NCBI GenBank assembly: GCA_002293605.1
Contig: DBDO01000243.1
Location: forward strand, 534-22,276
Source of the DNA: Desulfovibrionaceae bacterium UBA930
GTDB taxonomy: Bacteria > Desulfobacterota > Desulfovibrionia > Desulfovibrionales > Desulfovibrionaceae
DNA: 21,743 bases
Reading direction: 5' to 3'
Under the pieces are notes generated by a model. The model saw only the letters and a list, made by a program, of their open reading frames with translations. It was not told where the DNA came from and ran no database searches. Below, piece by piece: positions 1-5,640 of this stretch; positions within the stretch are counted from its first letter, which is position 1; each line of letters opens with the position of its first letter. The translations under genes were made by a program, and so were the position numbers.

Positions 1-46
1 CCAGAGGGCAGAGCCCTCTGGCAGGGTCCGGGGCGGAGTCCCTCCC
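1..46 (-). terminator. Palindromic element downstream of leuD, candidate terminator
   Basis: Positions 1-21 form a perfect 9-bp stem (CCAGAGGGC / GCCCTCTGG) with a 3-base loop. It is followed by a second, imperfect G/C-rich inverted repeat at about 26-44. The element lies just beyond the leuD stop on the minus strand, so it could end or stabilise the leu transcript. No U-run follows within the window. From memory, similar G/C palindromes are dispersed between genes in Desulfovibrio genomes, so it may equally be a repeated REP-like element; only a genome search could settle that. Confidence 0.5.
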
Positions 47-56
47 GAACAAGCCT

Positions 57-554
57 TTATGCGCCGAGGCGTTTTTTCACAAAAGGCGCCAGCCCGCCCG
101 CATCCAGGATAGCGCGCATGGATTCGGGCAGGGGAGGGAAGTCGATGGCCTTGCCTGTGCTTTTGTTGGTGATTTTGCCTTCGGCCATATCCACTTCCAC
201 CTGATCGCCTTCCTTGAATTCGGACACGGCCTCGCCTATTTCAATAGGCACCAGACCCATGTTAAAGGCGTTGCGGTAGAAAATGCGGGCAAAGCTGTGC
301 GCAATGACCACGGGAATGCCCGCGCCCACAATGGCCACAGGGGCGTGCTCGCGCGAGGAGCCGCAGCCGAAGTTGCGCCCGGCCACAATAACGCTTGCGC
401 CCGGAGCCACCTTGTTCAGCCATTTGGGGTCCATGCCTTCCATGCAGTGGCTCCCCAGTTCTTTGGGGTCGGTGCTGACCAGATATACGGCCGGTATGAT
501 GGCGTCAGTGTCGATATGATCGCCCAGGGTAAGGGATGTGCCGGTATATTTCAT
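57..554 (-). CDS. leuD: 3-isopropylmalate dehydratase small subunit
   Basis: 165 residues. This is the swivel subunit of isopropylmalate isomerase, which converts 2-isopropylmalate to 3-isopropylmalate in leucine synthesis, in the cytoplasm, as a heterodimer with LeuC. The family signature GRNFGCGSSREHAP is present around residues 60-73, and the N-terminal DHIDTDAIIPA substrate-side motif is intact. The length matches the short archaeal/Desulfovibrio-type LeuD (about 165 aa) rather than the roughly 200-aa enterobacterial form. The ATG is preceded by AGGAG at a 9-base spacing. It starts 12 bases after the leuC stop and is clearly cotranscribed with it. The related 2,3-dimethylmalate and homoaconitate dehydratases share this fold, but the neighbouring leuA makes LeuD by far the likeliest. 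Confidence 0.95.
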   Translation of the reverse strand: MKYTGTSLTLGDHIDTDAIIPAVYLVSTDPKELGSHCMEGMDPKWLNKVAPGASVIVAGRNFGCGSSREHAPVAIVGAGIPVVIAHSFARIFYRNAFNMGLVPIEIGEAVSEFKEGDQVEVDMAEGKITNKSTGKAIDFPPLPESMRAILDAGGLAPFVKKRLGA

Positions 555-566
555 AACAGTCAGCTC

Positions 567-1838
567 CTACAGTTTTCCGGGGTGGGAAATCACGCCGGTG
601 ACGGCTGTGGCCGCCGCCACAGCGGGGTTTGCCAGATAGACTTCGGATTCGAGGCTGCCCATGCGGCCACGGAAGTTGCGGTTGGTAGTGGCAAGGGCGC
701 GTTCGCCGCCTCCCAGAATGCCCAGGTGCCCGCCAAGGCAGGGGCCGCAGGAGGGCGGGCCAATGATGCAGCCTGCGTCCAGCATGGTTTCTATGATGCC
801 TTCGCGCAGGGCCTGCTTCCAGATTTTCGGCGTGGCGGGCAGTACAATGCAACGCAGGCCTTTTTTGACCTTGCGGCCCGCGAGCACGGCAGCTGCGGTG
901 CGCAAATCGCTGATGCGTCCGTTGGTGCAGGAGCCTATGATCACCTGATTTACCGTAATGTCGCCCAGTTCGGACACAGGGCGTACGTTTTCCGGCAGGT
1001 GCGGGCAGGCGACCAGGGGTTCCATGCCGCTTACATCGAAGCTGATGTGCTGTTCATAGCGCGCGCCGGGGTCGGCGGCGATCAGCGCGTCTCCCGTGCG
1101 CCCGGCTGCCTTGCAGTATTCCAGGGTGGCGGCATCGGCTGCGAACAGCCCGGCCTTGCCCCCGGCTTCAATGGCCATGTTGGCCATGGTCAGGCGGCCT
1201 TCCACCGGCATGGCGTCAATAACCGGGCCATCGAATTCCAGGGCCTTGTAGCGCGCGCCGTCAACGCCCAGTTTGCCGATGGTCCAGAGAATCAGGTCCT
1301 TGCCGCTCACACAGGAGTCCAGACTGCCGGTAAAGCTCACCCGGATGCTCTCGGGAACCTTGAACCAGCTCTCGCCAAGGGCCATGCCGCCCGCGATGTC
1401 CGTGGAGCCCATGCCGGTGGCAAAAGCCCCCATGCCGCCATAGGTGCAGGTGTGGCTATCCGCGCCGATAACCAGGTCGCCGGGGCCGACAAGGCCGAGT
1501 TCGGGGAGCAGGGCGTGTTCCACGCCCGCGTTGCCGCCTTCAAAATAGTGTTCTATGTCCTGCTCTTCGGCAAAGGCGCGGGTCACCATGACCTGCTCGG
1601 CCGAGGCAATGTCCTTTTGCGGGGTGAAGTGGTCCATGACCAGGGCGATTTTGCTTTTGTCAAACACGCTTTTCGCGCCCATGGCCTTAAAGGATTTGAT
1701 AGCCAGCGGCGCGGTGATATCGTTGGCCAGCACCAGATCCAGGCTACAGTTGACGATGCGCCCCGGTTCAAGTTCGGCTTCCGTAAGCGGAACCGTGGAA
1801 TGTGAGGCCAGAATTTTCTGGGCAAGGGTCAGTGCCAT
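567..1838 (-). CDS. leuC: 3-isopropylmalate dehydratase large subunit
   Basis: 423 residues from the start chosen here. This is the catalytic [4Fe-4S] subunit of isopropylmalate isomerase, partner of the downstream LeuD. Cluster ligands are visible as C304 (IGSCTNGR) and C364/C367 (PPSCGPC), and the active-site stretch ADSHTCTYGGMGAFATG is at about residues 126-142. The length fits the archaeal-type LeuC family (about 420 aa). An in-frame ATG 30 bases upstream (1868) would add ten basic/polar residues, but ATG 1838 has a textbook AGGAGGA 8-14 bases upstream and begins with the conserved MALTLAQKIL. The upstream ATG also sits right against a hairpin. Homoaconitase is the alternative by sequence, excluded by context. 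Confidence 0.95.
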   Translation of the reverse strand: MALTLAQKILASHSTVPLTEAELEPGRIVNCSLDLVLANDITAPLAIKSFKAMGAKSVFDKSKIALVMDHFTPQKDIASAEQVMVTRAFAEEQDIEHYFEGGNAGVEHALLPELGLVGPGDLVIGADSHTCTYGGMGAFATGMGSTDIAGGMALGESWFKVPESIRVSFTGSLDSCVSGKDLILWTIGKLGVDGARYKALEFDGPVIDAMPVEGRLTMANMAIEAGGKAGLFAADAATLEYCKAAGRTGDALIAADPGARYEQHISFDVSGMEPLVACPHLPENVRPVSELGDITVNQVIIGSCTNGRISDLRTAAAVLAGRKVKKGLRCIVLPATPKIWKQALREGIIETMLDAGCIIGPPSCGPCLGGHLGILGGGERALATTNRNFRGRMGSLESEVYLANPAVAAATAVTGVISHPGKL

Positions 1839-1867
1839 GTCAGGCTTCCTCCTGTGAGTTGTCTTCA

Positions 1868-1914
1868 TTTGGGGCTACCGCCCCAAAGCCCGCCTAGGGG
1901 GAATGATTTCCCCC
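1868..1914 (-). promoter_or_regulatory. Two tandem stem-loops in the leuA-leuC spacer
   Basis: Read on the minus strand, GGGGGAA/TTCCCCC (1898-1914) is followed by TTTGGGGC/GCCCCAAA (1868-1887). Both are perfect, with 4-base loops. They fill the 88-bp gap between the leuA stop and the leuC start and lie about 15 bases before the leuC ribosome-binding site. Neither has a U-run, so termination is unlikely. A role in mRNA processing or in the relative expression of leuA and leuC is an inference. Confidence 0.6.
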
Positions 1915-1926
1915 GGCACGGTCATC

Positions 1927-3447
1927 CTATTTTTCCATTTTCGCCAGACGGTTCAGGGCGTTAAGGTAGGCCCTGGCGCTGGCATTGATAACATCGGGGT
2001 GCGAACCGCGTCCGACTGCGGAGCGCCCGTTTTCCGTAAGGCGCACGGTCACTTCGCCTAAGGCGTCCGTGCCGCCGGTGATGGCGTTTACGGAATACTG
2101 CTCCAGGCCGGGTTTGTGTCCGGTGACAGCGGCAATGGCCTGAAAGACTGCGTCCACGGGGCCAACGCCAAATCCTGCGTGTTCCACACGTTTGCCGTCA
2201 ATGTCAAGCACGAGGACCGCCGTGGGCGGCAGACCGGTGTCGCTGGACTGCACGCCGAGGTGAACCAGGGCGTATTTATCCGGAATACGGTAGATTTCTT
2301 CAAAGACCAGGGCTTCGAGGTCTTCGTCAAAGATGTCCTTTTTTTTGTCCGCCAGGGATTTCACGGCGCTCAACACGGCATCGACCTGTTCGGGTTCAAG
2401 GGCGTAGCCCATGCTTTCCAGCTTGGCCTTGACCGCGTTTCTGCCCGAATGCTTGCCCATGACAATGGCATTGCTCGGCAGGCCAATGGAGGCCGGGGTC
2501 ATGATCTCATAGGTTTCCGGATTTTTGAGCACCCCGGCCTGGTGAATGCCCGACTCGTGGGCAAAGGCGTTGGCTCCGACAATAGGCTTGTTACGGGCGA
2601 GGGGCTGGCCGATGATGCGGGAGAGTATGCGCGCGGCAGGGTATATCTGCTCGGTTTTGATCCCGTGATTCAACTGATAATAATTTTTTCGCACGGTCAG
2701 GGCCATGGCCAGTTCTTCCAGGGCGGCGTTGCCCGCGCGCTCGCCTATGCCGCACAGGGTCACCTCGGCCTGGCGCGCCCCGGCCCGGAATGCGGCCAGG
2801 GTGTTGGCCACGGCAAGACCCAGATCATTATGCACATGCACGCTGATGATGACCTTCGGGTCGATGCGCTCTTTCAGGTAGGCTATGCGCGCGGCGTATT
2901 CCTCGGGCTGGGCGTAGCCGACGGTATCAGGAATGTTCAGGGTTTTCGCGCCGCAGGCCACGGCAATGCGGCAGGCCTCCACCATGAAGTCAAGATCGCT
3001 GCGCGAGGCGTCTTCACAGGAAAATTCCACATCGTCCGTGCATGCGGCGGCGTGGCTGACGCCCGTTTCGATCATTTTGAGCACCTGCTCGGGCGTTTTG
3101 TTCAGCTTATGCTCCATGTGCAGGGGCGAGGTGGCGACAAAGACGTGGATGCGTGAATGTTTGGCCTCTTTCAGGGCTTCGGCTGCGCGGTCGATATCCG
3201 AAATGACGGTGCGGGCCAGGGAGCAGACCCGGACCTTTTCCACTTCCCGGGCCACAGTGGCCACGGCTTCGAAATCGCCGGGGCTGGAAGCGGCGAATCC
3301 CGCCTCTATGATGTCCACGCCGAGCGACTCAAGGGACTGGGCGATGCGGATCTTCTCGCTGAGGTTCATGGTGGCACCTGGCGATTGCTCGCCATCGCGC
3401 AGGGTGGTGTCGAAAAAAATAACGCGATTGGGGTCGTACTTGTTCAT
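1927..3447 (-). CDS. leuA: 2-isopropylmalate synthase
   Basis: 506 residues. It condenses acetyl-CoA with 2-oxoisovalerate to 2-isopropylmalate, the committed step of leucine synthesis, in the cytoplasm. The N-terminal TIM-barrel domain begins with the signature FFDTTLRDGEQSPGATM (residues 11-27, metal ligand D13). The second metal motif HVHND is at 204-208, followed by the GERAGN segment. The C-terminal third (about 390-500) is the LeuA dimerisation and leucine-feedback domain, so this is the full-length bacterial LeuA1 type, not a citramalate synthase. The ATG is preceded by a short AGGAA. It is the first biosynthetic gene of leuA-leuC-leuD and lies 41 bp beyond an intrinsic terminator, which implies that expression depends on read-through or antitermination. 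No leuB is in view. Confidence 0.97.
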   Translation of the reverse strand: MNKYDPNRVIFFDTTLRDGEQSPGATMNLSEKIRIAQSLESLGVDIIEAGFAASSPGDFEAVATVAREVEKVRVCSLARTVISDIDRAAEALKEAKHSRIHVFVATSPLHMEHKLNKTPEQVLKMIETGVSHAAACTDDVEFSCEDASRSDLDFMVEACRIAVACGAKTLNIPDTVGYAQPEEYAARIAYLKERIDPKVIISVHVHNDLGLAVANTLAAFRAGARQAEVTLCGIGERAGNAALEELAMALTVRKNYYQLNHGIKTEQIYPAARILSRIIGQPLARNKPIVGANAFAHESGIHQAGVLKNPETYEIMTPASIGLPSNAIVMGKHSGRNAVKAKLESMGYALEPEQVDAVLSAVKSLADKKKDIFDEDLEALVFEEIYRIPDKYALVHLGVQSSDTGLPPTAVLVLDIDGKRVEHAGFGVGPVDAVFQAIAAVTGHKPGLEQYSVNAITGGTDALGEVTVRLTENGRSAVGRGSHPDVINASARAYLNALNRLAKMEK

Positions 3448-3488
3448 GGCGGCATTCCTGTTTTCTGTGGAGGGTTCCGGTGCGGATC

Positions 3489-3518
3489 AAAAAAAACGGC
3501 CACCCCGTAAGGGGTGGC
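3489..3518 (-). terminator. Intrinsic terminator in the leuA leader (candidate attenuator)
   Basis: On the minus strand, GCCACCCC-TTAC-GGGGTGGC forms an 8-bp perfect stem with a tetraloop (3499-3518). It is followed after one C and one G by a run of eight T (3489-3496). It ends 41 bp before the leuA ATG and I see no promoter in that interval. It therefore lies between the leader promoter and leuA, as an attenuator would. It could instead simply end the upstream small gene, with leuA fed by read-through. Confidence 0.85.
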
Positions 3519-3562
3519 GCGCATGACTGTTATAAGGAAGAGGGCGAACAGTCCCGATGCGC
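3519..3562 (-). promoter_or_regulatory. Long stem-loop directly abutting the leu terminator
   Basis: On the minus strand, GCGCAT (3562-3557), a 3-base bulge and GACTGTT (3553-3547) pair with AACAGTC (3531-3525) and ATGCGC (3524-3519). That gives 13 bp, loop 15. The 3' arm ends exactly where the terminator stem begins. The stem can extend by one C-G pair and, after a 2-base bulge, two G-C pairs that use the first three bases of the terminator's 5' arm. It could thus work as an antiterminator. The 5' arm starts four bases after the stop codon of the small leader ORF, within reach of a ribosome sitting on that stop. Confidence 0.65.
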
Positions 3563-3566
3563 GGTC

Positions 3567-3716
3567 CTATGACAGGCCGCGTAGGGCGAGGCTGATGCAG
3601 CAGGCGATAAAGGTGGAGCTTAAAGCAAGGGCGAACAACACGCGTTTTCGCGGGTCTTCAGCGGCTCTGGCAATGACCGCAGGCATGGGGGGCCGTCTTT
3701 TGTTATAGCTGTTCAT
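3567..3716 (-). CDS. 49-residue leader ORF with all six leucine codons, upstream of leuA
   Basis: A short ORF, MNSYNKRRPP...LRGLS, with a strong ribosome-binding site (GGAGGT, 7 bases before the ATG) and a promoter just upstream. The N-terminal half is basic. Residues about 26-45 are hydrophobic and could span the membrane once. All six leucines fall in the last 23 residues and are encoded by TTG (3636-3638), CTT (3627-3629), TTA (3621-3623), CTC (3588-3590), CTA (3582-3584) and CTG (3573-3575): each leucine codon exactly once. Because it is followed by a stem-loop, a terminator and leuA, I infer a leader peptide whose translation senses charged leucine tRNAs. Alternatively it is a genuine small membrane protein. 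I do not recognise the protein family. Confidence 0.7.
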   Translation of the reverse strand: MNSYNKRRPPMPAVIARAAEDPRKRVLFALALSSTFIACCISLALRGLS

Positions 3717-3758
3717 GAATGAAACCTCCGGACGGGCGCTATGCTCCGCCGCGCAGTA

Positions 3759-3787
3759 TACATAGGGCACTTTCAGCTCGGGGTCAA
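3759..3787 (-). promoter_or_regulatory. Sigma-70-type promoter of the leu leader/operon
   Basis: On the minus strand, TTGACC (3787-3782) is separated by 17 bases from TATGTA (3764-3759); an overlapping TATACT lies four bases further. The expected start is near 3750, about 35 bases before the leader ORF. The gene upstream on the same strand ends at 3841 without an evident terminator, so some read-through from it is possible. Confidence 0.65.
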
Positions 3788-3840
3788 GCGCTTTTTCAGC
3801 TCGCAGGGCATCCGACTTTTGTCGAATACCATGACACTAT

Positions 3841-4923
3841 CTAGAGTCGCAGTCTGTGCTCCGACATTTTATAGCGCAGACTTCGCTCGCTGATGCCCAA
3901 GGTTTCGGCGGTTCTGCCCTTATGTCCTCCGGCATGGCGAAAGGCGCGCAGAATAGCCCGGATTTCCGCCTCCTGCACGGCCGCTTCCAGGGTCAGGCTG
4001 ACCGGCCCCTCAGAGGAAGGCATATGCGGCGTATAGGCGGCAGGGGGGCGGGCGGAGGCAAGCTGCATGTCCAGCGGCAGGTTGTCCGCAGCGATGTAGG
4101 ATTCCGCCGCGAGAAGCACGAGCCGTTCCAGAAGATTGCGCAGTTCCCGGACATTGCCGGGCCAGTGATATTCGTAAAACAGACGCATCACATCCGGGTG
4201 CAGGGTCAAATCAGGACGGTGGTAGCGGTGCCGTAGCCGCGCAAGTATGTGCTCGGTCAAAACGGGGATGTCTTCCTTGCGCTGGCGCAAGGGCGGCAGA
4301 CTGACCGGAACCACGTTCAGTCTGTAAAAAAGATCCGCCCGGAACTGTTTTTCCTGCACCATCTGCAGCAGGGGCCGGTTGGTAGCCGCTACAATACGGG
4401 CTTGAAAAGGCATGTCCCGCTCGCTTCCCATGCGCCGGAAACTACGCTCTTCCAGCACCCGGAGAAAATCCGTCTGATTAGCCGGAGGGATTTCTCCCAC
4501 CTCGTCCAGAAACAGAGTCCCCGCTTCAGCGGCTTCAAAGGCTCCTTTGCGCGGACGCTGTGCCCCTGTAAACGCACCGGCCTCATGGCCGAAAAACTTG
4601 TCGGCAAAAAGCTCCCCCTGAAGCACTCCGCAATTCACAGCCACAAAGGGACGGGCGGCTCGGTCCGAAAGGGTATGCAACAAACGGGCGAAGAGTTCCT
4701 TGCCTGTTCCGGATTCGCCGTAAATCAGCACTGAGGCGTCAGACCCGGCCACCTGTGTGGCCACGGAATAAACTGTGCGCATAGAAGGCGAATGAAACAC
4801 AAACTCGCGCATCCCCAATTCCGGCGTGTCCGCGCTGTGAATGGAGATGCTCATGCTCTCGGCGAGAAGGGTTTTGTCGGATATCGGCAATTTTTTGCCG
4901 ACTCTGCTTCTGCTGTTTTTCAT
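3841..4923 (-). CDS. Sigma-54 enhancer-binding protein without sensor domain (PspF/HrpS-like layout)
   Basis: 360 residues, a transcriptional activator for the sigma-54 RNA polymerase. AAA+ domain: Walker A GESGTGKE at 69-76, sigma-54 contact loop GAFTGA at 116-121, Walker B LFLDE at 137-141, arginine-finger region FRADLFYRL at 194-202, sensor II WPGNVREL at 254-261. The C-terminal Fis-type helix-turn-helix is at about 334-354. Only about 50 residues precede the AAA+ domain, so there is no receiver, PAS or GAF input and control must come from another protein or from abundance. ATG 4923 lacks a clear ribosome-binding site. An in-frame ATG at 4854 (residue 24) is an alternative, equally weak. 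It is divergent from the TauE operon and probably activates it through the repeats at 5399-5435. Confidence 0.93.
   Translation of the reverse strand: MKNSRSRVGKKLPISDKTLLAESMSISIHSADTPELGMREFVFHSPSMRTVYSVATQVAGSDASVLIYGESGTGKELFARLLHTLSDRAARPFVAVNCGVLQGELFADKFFGHEAGAFTGAQRPRKGAFEAAEAGTLFLDEVGEIPPANQTDFLRVLEERSFRRMGSERDMPFQARIVAATNRPLLQMVQEKQFRADLFYRLNVVPVSLPPLRQRKEDIPVLTEHILARLRHRYHRPDLTLHPDVMRLFYEYHWPGNVRELRNLLERLVLLAAESYIAADNLPLDMQLASARPPAAYTPHMPSSEGPVSLTLEAAVQEAEIRAILRAFRHAGGHKGRTAETLGISERSLRYKMSEHRLRL
4885..4900. promoter_or_regulatory. CGGCA-N6-TGCCG site 1, inside the regulator's 5' codons
   Basis: Perfect inverted repeat with A/T-only spacer, overlapping codons 8-13 of the regulator (or lying in its leader if ATG 4854 is the true start). 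It is duplicated at 5259-5274. Its position just downstream of the expected regulator promoter would suit autorepression; this is an inference. Confidence 0.5.
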
Positions 4924-5026
4924 AGCACTACTAAGATAATAGTGTTTTTTCTCACATACGAGACAGGTATCCCCGGTAGTTATTTTGCCCCAATGTTTTT
5001 ATTTCAGCAAGCTATAGGAGCGCCTA

Positions 5027-5042
5027 CGGCAAAATATTTCCG
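5027..5042. promoter_or_regulatory. CGGCA-N6-TTCCG site 2, upstream of the regulator
   Basis: One-mismatch copy of the inverted repeat, with spacer AAATAT, about 105 bp upstream of the regulator ATG. It is duplicated at 5399-5414. It is embedded in a 20-bp imperfect palindrome TACGG...CCGTA. Confidence 0.45.
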
Positions 5043-5043
5043 T

Positions 5044-5366
5044 AAGGATATGCAACAAACGGGCAAAGAGTCCTTGCCTGTTCCGGATTCGCCGTAAATA
5101 AGCACTGGGGCGTCAGCCCCGACCACCTGCGTGGCCACGGAATAAACAGTGCGCATAGGAAGCGACTGAAATACGAACCCGCACACCCCCAATACCGGCG
5201 TGTCCGCGCTGTGAATGGGGATGCTCATGCTCTCGGCGAGAAGTGCTTTGCCGGATATCGGCAATTTTTTGCCGGTTCTGCTTCTGCTGTTTTTTATAGC
5301 GCCACTGAGGTAATAGTGTTTTTTATCACATGAGAGACGAGTCTCCCCGGTAGCTATTTGCCCCAT
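5044..5366 (-). pseudogene. Broken 5' copy of the sigma-54 regulator
   Basis: Homologous to roughly the first 80 residues of the intact regulator at 3841-4923, ending just after the Walker A motif (GESGTGKD). The position matching the intact start codon is ATA instead of ATG. One T is missing after the Walker A codons, which shifts the frame, and everything downstream (loop, Walker B, HTH) is absent. The frame stays open for 120 codons from an ATG at 5366, but no ribosome-binding site precedes it. Many of the differences change amino acids (for example D16G, S27P, E36V, R39C in intact numbering), as expected for decay. A short expressed peptide cannot be excluded. Confidence 0.85.
5259..5274. 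promoter_or_regulatory. CGGCA-N6-TGCCG site 3, in the broken regulator copy
   Basis: Identical core and spacer to site 1, kept intact although the coding sequence around it has decayed. It lies about 230 bp upstream of the sigma-54 promoter at 5489, within the range of a looping enhancer. Confidence 0.45.
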
Positions 5367-5398
5367 GCGCTTATTTTGGCAAGCTATAGGAGCGCCTA

Positions 5399-5435
5399 CG
5401 GCAAAATATTTCCGTATATCGGCATAAAATTGCCG
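5399..5435 (+). promoter_or_regulatory. Candidate upstream activating sequence: two inverted repeats 21 bp apart
   Basis: Sites 4 (5399-5414, CGGCA-AAATAT-TTCCG) and 5 (5420-5435, CGGCA-TAAAAT-TGCCG) start 21 bp apart, two helical turns, so they face the same side of the DNA. Relative to the predicted start at about 5515 they centre near -108 and -87, the usual place for enhancer-binding-protein dimers at sigma-54 promoters. The divergent regulator is the natural candidate to bind here. Binding is inferred from position and repetition only. Confidence 0.7.
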
Positions 5436-5451
5436 TATTTTATATGGCTAT

Positions 5452-5478
5452 ACTATCATAACATATTGTTATAATAGT
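5452..5478. promoter_or_regulatory. 27-bp A/T-rich palindrome next to the sigma-54 promoter
   Basis: Arms ACTATCATAACA and TGTTATAATAGT match in 11 of 12 positions around a 3-base centre (TAT). The element ends 10 bp before the -24 box. It is unlike the CGGCA repeats, so it could be an operator for a second protein or a DNA-bending site between enhancer and promoter. Confidence 0.5.
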
Positions 5479-5488
5479 ATTATTTTAT

Positions 5489-5504
5489 TGGCACGCCTTG
5501 TGCT
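5489..5504 (+). promoter_or_regulatory. Sigma-54 (-24/-12) promoter of the TauE/phosphorelay operon
   Basis: TGGCACG-CCTT-GTGCT matches the consensus TGGCACG-N4-TTGCW at all fixed positions except the first T of the -12 element. The diagnostic GG (5490-5491) and GC (5502-5503) are exactly 12 bp apart. Transcription should start near 5515, leaving a leader of about 125 bases before the ATG at 5641. Enhancer-type repeats lie upstream and an enhancer-binding-protein gene is divergent. Confidence 0.85.
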
Positions 5505-5640
5505 ACAAGGGGGAAGCAGCCGCTTGTGAATTTTGCCGCGAGATACTCCGGCTTGAGCGGATGCGCAGCAGTTTGCAGGCAGGCAACGGCAATTGCCGAA
5601 AACGCCGCGCCGCATAACCCCAACCGGAGCGAGCCGTCTC

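Larger units (their letters stand above)
4669..5044. repeat. Tandem duplication, unit A (attached to the intact regulator)
   Basis: This stretch of about 375 bp holds the first roughly 85 codons of the intact regulator plus about 120 bp of upstream DNA. It is repeated directly behind itself at 5044-5416. Shared landmarks include ATGCAACAAACGGGC (4675/5050), ATCGGCAATTTTTTGCCG (4883/5257) and GCTATAGGAGCGCCTACGG (5011/5383). The offset falls from 375 to 372 through small indels. In one 60-column stretch aligned by eye (4741-4800 against its partner) there are 8 mismatches, so the duplication is not recent. Confidence 0.9.
5044..5416. repeat. Tandem duplication, unit B (adjacent to the TauE promoter)
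   Basis: Direct copy of unit A. Both units end in the same ACGGCAAAATATTTCCGTA sequence, after which A runs into B (AAGGATATGC) and B runs into the transporter's promoter region (TATCGGCATAA). The order suggests that B keeps the ancestral junction with the divergent transporter while A keeps the intact gene. It carries its own copies of the CGGCA-N6-TGCCG sites. Confidence 0.9.
4924..5640. other. Gene-free divergent regulatory region
   Basis: This 717-bp interval separates the regulator from the transporter. It contains the rest of duplication unit A, unit B with the broken regulator copy, four of the five CGGCA repeats, the 27-bp palindrome, the sigma-54 promoter and the transporter leader. 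The segment 5401-5490 is markedly A/T-rich compared with its surroundings. The leader carries a perfect 12-bp palindrome CGGCAATTGCCG at 5587-5598. This uses the same half-sites with a 2-bp spacer, so it may be a different kind of site or chance. Confidence 0.8.

Noticed and set aside
3489..3800. T-box riboswitch upstream of leuA
   Set aside because: I looked for the conserved GGGTGGTACCGCG-type T-box sequence and a matching antiterminator before the terminator and did not find it; the nearest string, ATAGGACCGCG, does not fit. A translated leader explains the layout better.
5010..5030. Sigma-54 promoter for the regulator on the minus strand
   Set aside because: AGGCGCTCCTATAGCT has GG and GC 12 bp apart and occurs in both duplicate units, but it matches only 8 of 12 fixed consensus positions and repeat site 2 sits right against its -24 side. 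Too weak to list.
5004..5366. A second, functional small regulator gene
   Set aside because: It is an open frame of 120 codons, but it ends shortly after Walker A through a frameshift, lacks all other functional motifs and has no ribosome-binding site. It is better explained as a decayed duplicate.
5593..5640. TTG start extending the TauE/SafE protein by 16 residues
   Set aside because: No ribosome-binding site, the added residues are basic and unlike the family, and the stretch contains the 12-bp palindrome CGGCAATTGCCG. ATG 5641 leads directly into a hydrophobic N-terminus.
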